Below, piece by piece: positions 57,265 through 64,000 of a stretch of DNA of 64,000 nt. The stretch is taken from the NCBI RefSeq assembly GCF_004795895.1, contig NZ_CP039250.1, forward strand, positions 682,001 through 746,000, read 5' to 3'. The position numbers were made by a program, and so were the translations under genes. This stretch comes from Sphingopyxis sp. PAMC25046 (GTDB lineage Bacteria; Pseudomonadota; Alphaproteobacteria; Sphingomonadales; Sphingomonadaceae). A model generated the notes under the pieces. The model saw only the letters and a program-made list of their open reading frames with translations. It had not been told where the DNA came from and made no database searches. Numbering within the stretch: position 1 is the first letter of the stretch; every line of letters starts with the position of its first letter.

Positions 57265-57276
57265 CCTGCCGTCCTT

Positions 57277-58620
57277 TTAGCTGCTCGCGACGGTCATGCC
57301 GTCGATGCGCAGCGTCGGCGCATTGGTGCCGTGGCGGAATTCAAGGTCGTTCGCCGGAGTGAGCGCGGCGAACATGTCGATCAGATTGCCCGCGATCGTG
57401 AATTCGGCGATCGGCCCCGCGAGCGCGCCGTCCCTGATCAGGAAACCCGAGGCGCCGCGGCTGTAATCGCCGGTCACCGGATTGACCCCCTGGCCGATCA
57501 GCTCGGTGATATAGACGCCCTCGGATATGCCCTCCATCAGCGCTGCCGGCGTCGCACCGCCCGCAGCGAGGTGCAAGTTGCTCGCGCCGACCCCGGAGGC
57601 GCCGCCGCCGCGGCTCGCGTGGCCGGTCGGCGTCAGGCCGAGCTGTTTCGCCGACGCGGTGTCGAGCAACCAGCCGGTGATCCTGCCGTCGGCCACGATG
57701 TCGCGCGCCGCGGTCGGCAGGCCCTCGCCGTCGAAGGCGCGGCTGCGCAGGCCGCGCGGCCGATGCGGCTCGTCGCGGATGACGATGCCGCTGTCGAACA
57801 GCATCGCCTCTTCCTTGCCGAGCAGAAAGCTCGTCCCGCGCGCGATCGCGGGACCGGCGATAGCGCCGAGCAGATGGCCGACGATGCTGCTGCTGATCCG
57901 CGGGTCGAGCAGCACCGGAAGCTTGCCCGTCGGCGCCTTGCCCGGATTCAACCGCGCGACCGCGCGCGTGCCGGCGCGTATCCCGATGTCGGCTGCGCTT
58001 TCGAGATCTGACAGATGGTGCGCGCTGTGCCATCCGTAATCGCGCTGCATCGCCGCGCCTTCGCCTGCGATGACGCTCGCCGACAGGCTGTGGCCGCTCG
58101 ATCCGTATCCGCCGGCAAAGCCGTGGCTGGTCGCGAGCGCGAAGCGCGTGCGGCTGTGGCTCGCGCTGCCGCCTTCGCTGTTGGTGACCCCCGCGACAGC
58201 ACGCGCCGCTTCCTCGACCATCAGCGCGGCTTCGCGCAAGGACTGGGGATCGGCGTCGCTGCCGTCGTCGAGGTCGAGATCGGGCACGGGCCCCTTGAAC
58301 AGCAATTCTTCAGGCGCGAGCCCGGCATAGGGATCCTCGGGCGCCTCGCGCGCCATGGCGACGCAGCGGGTCACGAGCTTCGCAAGCTCGCCCGCGTCCA
58401 TGTCGGCGGTGGACACGCTCGCGCTCCGCTGCCCCACGAAGACGCGCAGCGAAATATCCTGCCCCTCCGACCGCTCGACATCCTCGAGCGCGCCGAGCCG
58501 CATCGAGACCGAGGTCGCGGCGTTGCAATAATAAAGGGCATCGGCGGCGTCGGCGCCGGCCTGGGTCGCGGCGTCGCACAGCATGCGCGCGCGATCGAGA
58601 GCTTCGGAAACGGTCAGCAT
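57277..58620 (-). CDS. pmbA: TldD/PmbA family metalloprotease subunit
   Basis: The 447-residue protein has the PmbA layout, with a C-terminal half containing PVLLDPRISSSIVGHLLGAI, GASNLHLAAGG, and the GVYITELIGQGVNPVTGDYSRGASGFLI block. PmbA pairs with TldD, which carries the zinc HExxxH site; the heterodimer degrades unfolded peptides and matures microcins in E. coli. PmbA itself lacks that motif, as here. tldD is not in this window. Confidence 0.93.
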   Translation of the reverse strand: MLTVSEALDRARMLCDAATQAGADAADALYYCNAATSVSMRLGALEDVERSEGQDISLRVFVGQRSASVSTADMDAGELAKLVTRCVAMAREAPEDPYAGLAPEELLFKGPVPDLDLDDGSDADPQSLREAALMVEEAARAVAGVTNSEGGSASHSRTRFALATSHGFAGGYGSSGHSLSASVIAGEGAAMQRDYGWHSAHHLSDLESAADIGIRAGTRAVARLNPGKAPTGKLPVLLDPRISSSIVGHLLGAIAGPAIARGTSFLLGKEEAMLFDSGIVIRDEPHRPRGLRSRAFDGEGLPTAARDIVADGRITGWLLDTASAKQLGLTPTGHASRGGGASGVGASNLHLAAGGATPAALMEGISEGVYITELIGQGVNPVTGDYSRGASGFLIRDGALAGPIAEFTIAGNLIDMFAALTPANDLEFRHGTNAPTLRIDGMTVASS

Positions 58621-58671
58621 TGCCGCGCCCTATACGGCGCGCGGGCTAGCGTCAAACCTGGCTGCGGGCGA

Positions 58672-59070
58672 TCAGCCGGTGATCGCCGCGATCGCGTCGG
58701 TCGCGGCGATCGCGCCGCTGATCCACAGGAAGGGCAGCGTCAGCGCGGCGAACCACAGGCGGCGAACGTCACGGCGGAAGCGCGCGTGCAGGCCCCAACT
58801 CGCGAGCGCCTGACGGCTCAGACGATACCAGTGGCGTTCGGTCGAGCGCGCGACGGGAAGCGCGAGCGCGAGCAGCATGACCAGCGCGACGACGATGAAG
58901 GCGGATGGCGCGCCGGCGGCGACCACGCTCATCACGAGCCAGATCTGCAGCGCGGCGAAGGCGATGAGGGCGGCGGCGGCATGCCATGTCATTCGGCGAC
59001 CGAGGCTTCGTGCCGGCGGCACGCTGACTGCCGTGCGCCTCCACAGGCGCGGTCCGAATGCTGATGCCAT
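58672..59070 (-). CDS. small membrane protein of unknown function
   Basis: The 132-residue product has a basic N-terminus, then three probable membrane helices (about 28-50, 55-72 and 105-128) and a basic amphipathic stretch between them (RHWYRLSRQALASWGLHARFRRDVRRLW). No family is recognised. The start may be the ATG at 58992, which would remove 26 basic residues. It lies alone between pmbA and the divergent SulP transporter; the 287-base gap beyond it shows no other gene. Confidence 0.65.
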   Translation of the reverse strand: MASAFGPRLWRRTAVSVPPARSLGRRMTWHAAAALIAFAALQIWLVMSVVAAGAPSAFIVVALVMLLALALPVARSTERHWYRLSRQALASWGLHARFRRDVRRLWFAALTLPFLWISGAIAATDAIAAITG

Positions 59071-59357
59071 GTTACAGCCCCCTAGGCTGGCGATTCCCAG
59101 AACCGCACGTTTTGCCCCAAAAATTCCTAAGTCAAGACAGCTTGCCAGCGATTCGTTAATTTTTGCACTCGGTTCGGCGCGGATTCACAACAAAATCGCG
59201 TCGGGCCGCTAGAATCATTGCGAATCTGGCCCTCTTTGATCCGTCCGGCACGACGGTAGGGGTGGAAAATACCCTCAGCCGAACGGAAACGGCGGGCTTG
59301 ACCGCGCCGCGGGCCGCGGCGTAGCGCCATCGCGTTCCCTCGATCGACGGAGACGCG

Positions 59358-60620
59358 ATGCGCCGGCCCAAATTGCTCGATACGGCAACCGATTATAGCT
59401 GGCCGCTCTTTCGCGCCGATGCGCTGGCCGGGGTCAGCGTTGCGCTTGTTGCCTTGCCGCTCTGCATCGCGATTGCCATCGCATCGGGCAGCACGCCGTT
59501 TGTGGGACTGGTTACCGCGATCGTCGGTGGCTTCGTCATTTCAGCAACCAGCGGCAGCCGGGTGCAGATCGGCGGGCCGACCGGCGCGTTCATCGTCGTC
59601 GTCTATGGCGTAATTCAGGATCATGGCATGGACGGGCTGATCGTCGCGACGATTATGGCGGGCATCCTGCTGATCGTCGCCGGCTTCTTCCGCGCCGGCC
59701 GGCTGATCGCGCTGGTCCCCGAACCGGTGATCGACGGCTTCACTATCGGCATCGCAGTGATCATCGCCGCCAGCCAGTTTCAGGACGCGCTCGGCCTGTC
59801 GGCGGGAAAGGTTCCCGCCGCCATGCTTCCGAAACTGGAGGCGCTGTGGGCGGCGCGCGCCACGCTCAGCTTTGCGGCGCTGGGGATAACCGCGGCGACG
59901 GTCGCCGCCATCCTGCTGCTGCGTCGCTGGCGTCCGCGCTGGCCGGTGCTGGTGATTGCCGTCGGCGCGGCTTCGTTCGCGGTTCTCCTGTTCCACCTGC
60001 CGGTCGATACGGTCGGTTCGCGTTTTGGTGCGTTGCCGACCGGATTTCCTGCTCCCCACTGGCCCGATGTGACGCCGGAGCGGATCGTCGCCTTGCTTCC
60101 GTCCGCGATCACGATCGCCTTTCTGGCGGGCGTCGAATCGCTGTTGTCGGCGATCGTCGCCGACCGCATGTTCGACGGCCGCCACCGCCCCAGCGCCGAG
60201 CTGCTCGCGCAGGGCTATGCCAATGTCGTGACGCCGCTGTTCGGCGGACTGCCGGTCACCGGCGCGATCGCGCGCACAGCGACCAACGTCCGCGCGGGCG
60301 GGCGCACGCCGGTCGCGGGCATGGTCCATGCGGCGGTAATCCTGATCGTCGTGCTCGCTGCCGGAGGACTCGCGGGTGCGCTCGCGCTGCCCGCGCTGGC
60401 AGCGGTGCTGCTGGTGACCGCCTATAATATGGCGGAACCCGAAAAATGGCGCGAGCATGCGGCGCTGCCGCGGGACGAGCTCATCCTGTTGCTCATTACC
60501 TTGCTGCTGACGGTATTCGCCGACCTGACGATCGCGATCGGTACTGGCGTGGCGCTCGGTTTCATCCTGCGCTGGCGGAAAGGGCGCGGCGCGGGGCGCT
60601 GGACCCCGCGTGAGCACTAG
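59358..60620 (+). CDS. SulP family anion transporter without STAS domain
   Basis: The 420-residue protein has about 11-12 membrane helices with SulP signatures: LFRADALAGVSVALVALPLCIAIAI at the start (spread over about 17-41), GGPTGAFIVVVYG, and FGGLPVTGAIARTATNVRAGGRTP (about 293-316). It ends after the last helix, so the cytoplasmic STAS domain of typical SulP carriers is missing. Substrates may be sulfate, bicarbonate or other anions. Its stop is 9 bases from that of the convergent exported-protein gene. Confidence 0.92.
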   Translation: MRRPKLLDTATDYSWPLFRADALAGVSVALVALPLCIAIAIASGSTPFVGLVTAIVGGFVISATSGSRVQIGGPTGAFIVVVYGVIQDHGMDGLIVATIMAGILLIVAGFFRAGRLIALVPEPVIDGFTIGIAVIIAASQFQDALGLSAGKVPAAMLPKLEALWAARATLSFAALGITAATVAAILLLRRWRPRWPVLVIAVGAASFAVLLFHLPVDTVGSRFGALPTGFPAPHWPDVTPERIVALLPSAITIAFLAGVESLLSAIVADRMFDGRHRPSAELLAQGYANVVTPLFGGLPVTGAIARTATNVRAGGRTPVAGMVHAAVILIVVLAAGGLAGALALPALAAVLLVTAYNMAEPEKWREHAALPRDELILLLITLLLTVFADLTIAIGTGVALGFILRWRKGRGAGRWTPREH

Positions 60621-60629
60621 CTTCCGGCC

Positions 60630-61238
60630 CTAGGGCTGCGGCGGGACCGGCAGCGGCTCGGTATCGGCTTCGTCGGGGGCGGTCGGCGCGGCCGGAGCCT
60701 CGCCGTTCGCCTGCCGCTCGAGATCCTCGGCCGCCTTCTGCCGTTCGGCGAGCGCGCGCTCTTCGGCTACGACCGCCGCCTCCACCTCTTCGGCCGCGGC
60801 GTCGATACCCGCCAGGCGCTTGGCGCGCTCGTCGGCGATCATCGCCTGCCAGTCGGTCTTGTCGGCGGCGCGTCGTTCGGCGCGCGCGCCCGCGAGCAGC
60901 GCCTGCGTACAGCCCGTGAAGCCGCCGAGGCCGGTCGGCGAGCAGCTGTCGGTGCCGAAGCGGCCGACGCGTTCGAGAGCGACGACCTTGTTCGCCCAGG
61001 CTTCGTTGCGCGGATCGAGCGGGTTGCCGCGCAGCATCTCGGGCACGCGATAGCGTTCGGTTTCGGGCAGGCGATTACAGACGACGATTTCGTCGGGGCT
61101 CGACTGTTCGCACTTGTCGTTGCCGTAGACGATGACCTGATTGATCTTTTCGGCGTCGACCGTGGCTTCCTGTGCGGCGGCGGGCAGGGCGGCGGCGCTG
61201 CCGGCGAGGATCAGCGCGAACAGGGGGAGGCGGGTCAT
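60630..61238 (-). CDS. exported protein of unknown function
   Basis: The 202-residue product has a signal peptide (MTRLPLFALILAGSAAALPAAAQ), a domain with paired cysteines (CEQSSPDEIVVC about 43-54; CSPTGLGGFTGC about 99-110), and a long charged helix rich in Ala, Glu and Arg (about 120-180) before a Pro-rich tail. Similar small exported proteins are common in sphingomonads with no known function. AAGGAAG precedes the ATG at 61238. Confidence 0.75.
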   Translation of the reverse strand: MTRLPLFALILAGSAAALPAAAQEATVDAEKINQVIVYGNDKCEQSSPDEIVVCNRLPETERYRVPEMLRGNPLDPRNEAWANKVVALERVGRFGTDSCSPTGLGGFTGCTQALLAGARAERRAADKTDWQAMIADERAKRLAGIDAAAEEVEAAVVAEERALAERQKAAEDLERQANGEAPAAPTAPDEADTEPLPVPPQP

Positions 61239-61319
61239 CGGATCTTCCTTTGTCAATTTGACGCGGCGTGGCACCGCGACCCTGCATCGGTCATGAACGA
61301 CGCGGGGGCTTTTTCTGTA

Positions 61320-61835
61320 TCAGATACGTTTCGACAGCGCGATGGCTGCACGGCAACCCGCGCGAATCGCCAGGCTGAGGATCGGGTATCCCGGCGCGCT
61401 TTCGGCGCCCGCCTTCAGCGCGGCTTCCTTATGTTCGAGCTCTTCGGCGCGGAAATCCTCGACAGCGGCGCTGAGTTCGGGGTCGCGGTCGCCGAGTTCG
61501 TTCAGCTGATGCTGATAATGGCGGTCGATCTCGGTCTCGACCGCGGCGGTGCACGCCATCGCCGCGCGCGGCCCCATCGCGGCGGTCACCGCGCCGAGCG
61601 CGAAGCCCGCGACGTTCCAGACCGGCTGGAGAGCGGTCGGGCGCACGCCGCGTCGCGCGATCATCGCGTCGAAGAACTTGCGGTGTCGCTCCTCCTGTTC
61701 GGCCATATGCGCGATCTCGCGCGCCATCGGGTGGCGGTCGCCCATCACCGCGAGCTGGCCCGCGTAGATGCGCGTCGCGCCATATTCGCCCGCTTGGTCG
61801 ACGCGGATCATCGATGCGGTGCGCTTATTGGTCAT
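61320..61835 (-). CDS. coq7: demethoxyubiquinone hydroxylase (COQ7/CAT5 family)
   Basis: The 171-residue protein is a ferritin-like diiron enzyme with iron-ligand motifs RVDQAGEYGATRIY (Glu17), MAEQEERHRKFF (EExxH), VETEIDRHYQHQL and DFRAEELEHKEAAL (ExxH). It hydroxylates demethoxyubiquinone in the aerobic ubiquinone pathway. The ATG overlaps the dsbB stop by 4 bases, so it is coupled to dsbB. Confidence 0.95.
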   Translation of the reverse strand: MTNKRTASMIRVDQAGEYGATRIYAGQLAVMGDRHPMAREIAHMAEQEERHRKFFDAMIARRGVRPTALQPVWNVAGFALGAVTAAMGPRAAMACTAAVETEIDRHYQHQLNELGDRDPELSAAVEDFRAEELEHKEAALKAGAESAPGYPILSLAIRAGCRAAIALSKRI

Positions 61836-62314
61836 GCCGCCGATGTGCGCCCGCGCCGCAGTAAGGTCAAGACGAGCACGGCGGCGGCGAAGGAGAAGAT
61901 CGCGTTGAAGCCCGCGAGCGAGATGCCGAACAGCGACCATTGCACCGCGTCGCAGCGGATCAGCGGCGCGTTCATGATCGAATCGAGCGTGACGGGGCCG
62001 CCGGCGCCGGTCGCGCATGTCGTGACGCCTTCCCAGAATCCATATTCGACCCCGGCGTGGAAGACGCCGATCGCGCCGCTGACCGCGATCGCGATCGCGG
62101 CGAGCAAGGTGAGCGCGCGCATCGCCTTGTCGTTCCGGCGAAGCAGCAGCGCGGCGAGCGCCAGCAGGATCGCCGCCTGATGCGGCCAGCGCTGCCAATA
62201 GCACATCTCGCACGGATGAAGGCCAAAGCCATATTGAGACACGAGCGCCCCGCCATAGAGGAGGAGCGGTGCCGCGAACGCGACGATGGGCGCGGCGAGG
62301 CGCGATGTCAGCAT
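61832..62314 (-). CDS. dsbB: disulfide bond formation protein B
   Basis: The 160-residue membrane protein has four helices and both redox pairs: Cys35-Cys38 (PCEMCYWQRWPH) and Cys100-Cys121 in the second periplasmic loop. It reoxidises DsbA and passes electrons to ubiquinone, which fits its coupling to the ubiquinone gene coq7. The ATG at 62314 gives the expected N-terminus; it overlaps nothing but lies 13 bases from the end of the S41 protease gene. Confidence 0.95.
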   Translation of the reverse strand: MLTSRLAAPIVAFAAPLLLYGGALVSQYGFGLHPCEMCYWQRWPHQAAILLALAALLLRRNDKAMRALTLLAAIAIAVSGAIGVFHAGVEYGFWEGVTTCATGAGGPVTLDSIMNAPLIRCDAVQWSLFGISLAGFNAIFSFAAAVLVLTLLRRGRTSAA

Positions 62315-62327
62315 GTCCGAAACGCCC

Positions 62328-63722
62328 TCAGTTGCGGCGCGCGGGCTTGGCGCCGGGTTTGCCGGCCTGCGCCATGCGCGCCGTGCCCGGTCCGATCCGC
62401 CCGATCGTCTGCAGCGCATAATGGAGCTGGAAATCCTCGATGCCCTTTTCTTTGAGCTCGGCCGCGGTCGCGGTGAAGCGCGGATCGGCCTTTTCATCCT
62501 TTTCGAGCAGGCCGTCGTCGACCTTCTTCTCGTTGATTAGGTGACGGCGCAGGTCGCTTTCCCGGAATTTGGGCCGCGAGGCGTAATCGGGGTCGCTGAG
62601 CTGCGGCACCTGGATGTCGGGGTCGATCCCGCCTTCCTGCACGCTGCGACCCGACGGCGTGTAATAACGCGCGGTGGTCAGGCGGAGCGCGGTGGTGTCG
62701 GTCAGCGGCAGCACCGTCTGCACCGATCCCTTGCCGAAGCTGCGTTCGCCCATCACGACCGCGCGATGCTGATCCTGCAGCGCGCCCGCGACGATCTCGG
62801 AGGCTGAGGCCGATCCCGAATCGATCAGCACGATCACCGGCGCGCCGCCGGCGGCGTCGCCCGGTTCGGCGAAATAGCGTTCGATGTCGCCCTTCTTGCG
62901 GCCGCGCTGCGAGACGATCTCGCCGCGTTCGAGGAACAGGTCGCTGATCCCGACGGCTTCGTCGAGCAGGCCGCCGGGGTTCGAGCGCAGGTCGAGGATC
63001 CAGCCGCGCGGCTTCTTGCCCAGCGACTTTTCGACCGCCATCATCGCCGCCTTGAGGTCGGCGGTCGCGTCGGCCGAGAAATTGGTGACGGTGAGCACGC
63101 CGACGTCGCCGCTGACTTCCCATTTCACGGGTTTCAGATCGATGATCTCGCGCGTCAGCGTCATCTCGATCGGCTTGTCCTGGCCTTCGCGCACGACGGT
63201 CACCTCGATCTGCGTGCCGGGGCGGCCGCGCATCTGCTCGACCGCTTCGTCGAGCGTCATGCCGAAGATCAGTTCCTTGTTGATATGGGTGATATAATCG
63301 CCCGCCTTGATCCCCGCCTTGTCGGCGGGCGTATCGGCGGTCGGCGCGATCACCTTGACGACGCCGTCCTCCATCGTCACCGACAGGCCCAGCCCGCCAT
63401 ATTCGCCGTCGGTCTGGGTTCTGAGGTTCGAAAAGCCGCGTGCGTCGAGATAGCCCGAATGCGGATCGAGGCTGGCGAGCATGCCGTTGATCGCGCCTTC
63501 GATCAGCTTCGAATCCTCGACCGGCTCGACATAATTCGATTTCACTTCGAGATAGACGTCCATGAAGCGCGCGATTTCTTCCTGCGTCTTCGAATCGACG
63601 GTCGCCATCGCGCCGGTCGCGAGCGGGACGAGAGCCAGCGTCGAAAGCGCGGCGGCGCCCTGCCACAAGGCGAAGCGGCGTTTCGGAGAAGCGGCGGTCT
63701 TGGTCGAGTCGGTCATTTCCAT
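62328..63722 (-). CDS. ctpA: S41 family carboxy-terminal processing protease
   Basis: The 464-residue protease has an N-terminal signal peptide or anchor (about 18-40), a PDZ domain (about 105-185) and the S41 catalytic core with the Ser of DSGSASASE (301-309) and Lys331 in SFGKGS. A C-terminal tail of about 60 residues is Ala/Lys/Pro-rich. These enzymes trim periplasmic proteins, including peptidoglycan hydrolases. It is preceded by an EnvC/M23-like gene, a standard alphaproteobacterial pairing, and followed by dsbB and coq7. Confidence 0.95.
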   Translation of the reverse strand: MEMTDSTKTAASPKRRFALWQGAAALSTLALVPLATGAMATVDSKTQEEIARFMDVYLEVKSNYVEPVEDSKLIEGAINGMLASLDPHSGYLDARGFSNLRTQTDGEYGGLGLSVTMEDGVVKVIAPTADTPADKAGIKAGDYITHINKELIFGMTLDEAVEQMRGRPGTQIEVTVVREGQDKPIEMTLTREIIDLKPVKWEVSGDVGVLTVTNFSADATADLKAAMMAVEKSLGKKPRGWILDLRSNPGGLLDEAVGISDLFLERGEIVSQRGRKKGDIERYFAEPGDAAGGAPVIVLIDSGSASASEIVAGALQDQHRAVVMGERSFGKGSVQTVLPLTDTTALRLTTARYYTPSGRSVQEGGIDPDIQVPQLSDPDYASRPKFRESDLRRHLINEKKVDDGLLEKDEKADPRFTATAAELKEKGIEDFQLHYALQTIGRIGPGTARMAQAGKPGAKPARRN

Positions 63723-63849
63723 CTTTCACTCGGGCGAGAGCAATTTCGCCTTATAATCCCCGGCGCGCCATCATCCTACGCAAATCTGTGGGGGTCAAGC
63801 GGTGCATCCCTCTGCGGGACAGCGGCCGAACGGGCGATGAACCGCACGA

Positions 63850-64000
63850 TCAGCCGATCATCGCGACGACGTCGACCGGACGGCCCGCGCGGCGAAGTTC
63901 GACGGTGATGCGGCTGTCGTCCGATCCCGCGCGGCCGACCGGGGCGCCGGCATCGACCGTATCGCCGACCCCCACCGACAGCGCGATCATACCGGTAAGC
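63850..64000 (-). CDS. EnvC/M23-like murein hydrolase activator, C-terminal part
   Basis: The gene is cut by the right edge; about 49 codons are visible, read from position 63999. They encode the end of an M23 domain: SVGVGDTVDAGAPVGRAGS followed by SRITVELRRAGRPVDVVAMIG. This matches the end of EnvC-type activators of cell-separation amidases. Its position directly upstream of ctpA supports the assignment. Most of the gene, including any coiled coil and metal ligands, lies outside the window. Confidence 0.8.
   Translation of the reverse strand, partial: LTGMIALSVGVGDTVDAGAPVGRAGSDDSRITVELRRAGRPVDVVAMIG

Noticed and set aside
59071..59357. 287-base gap before the SulP gene checked for small RNA or gene
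   Set aside because: It contains a few short inverted repeats and GATTC sites but no convincing promoter-terminator pair or coding frame.

Overview
The window is high-GC DNA from an alphaproteobacterium, most likely a member of the Sphingomonadaceae close to Sphingopyxis. The order is supported by a CtrA cell-cycle regulator with a TTAA-N7-TTAA box, a plant-type glutamate-cysteine ligase, a TauE/Alph_Pro_TM (TIGR02186) pair, and the style of many short palindromic repeats. The genus is inferred from overall protein similarity. I see a continuous chromosomal core with no IS, prophage, CRISPR, tRNA or rRNA. About 67 genes are supported, including one cut by the right edge.

Layout. 1-8 kb: lipoprotein, M23 peptidase, sucC (without sucD), etfBA with a DUF389 membrane protein, and a serine hydrolase. 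8-14 kb: PhnA-like protein and exported methyltransferase, amidohydrolase with a medium-chain reductase, DUF885-like peptidase and nhaA. 14-17 kb: an NfrB-like processive glycosyltransferase translationally coupled to a short putative outer-membrane barrel protein. 17-22 kb: TauE-type exporter with its exported partner, a HerA-like ATPase, a SleB-type hydrolase and a DUF1772 protein. 22.5-37 kb: the translation operon rimP-nusA-ylxR-infB-rbfA, an interruption of about 5 kb carrying six unrelated genes, then truB-rpsO-pnp. 37.5-43.5 kb: a gene pair containing fpr behind a Fur-like operator, then an acyltransferase, a DUF1295 protein, an alpha/beta hydrolase, a 2-oxoglutarate oxygenase and an EVE protein. 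43.4-48.9 kb: one long minus-strand series (pirin, azoR, extradiol dioxygenase, rluA-type synthase, arfB, a degenerate SRAP protein, PilZ) facing a divergent LysR regulator. 49-53.5 kb: ctrA, gshA and a secreted P-domain/DUF11 protein. 53.6-58.6 kb: rpsM-rpsK-rpoA-rplQ (alpha operon) preceded by an inositol-phosphatase-family gene and pmbA. 58.6-64 kb: small membrane protein, SulP transporter, exported protein, then envC-like, S41 protease, dsbB and coq7 in one direction.

Most of the window is housekeeping: translation, RNA decay, electron transfer, envelope maintenance. The less ordinary points are: a perfect 31-bp-arm palindromic element translated in frame inside TruB, with sister copies between genes; a SRAP/HMCES-family protein that has lost its catalytic residues; a stripped-down Nfr-like polysaccharide gene pair; a LysR-controlled module of quinone and aromatic chemistry; and several readable operators (CtrA, LysR, Fur-like, MarR-like).
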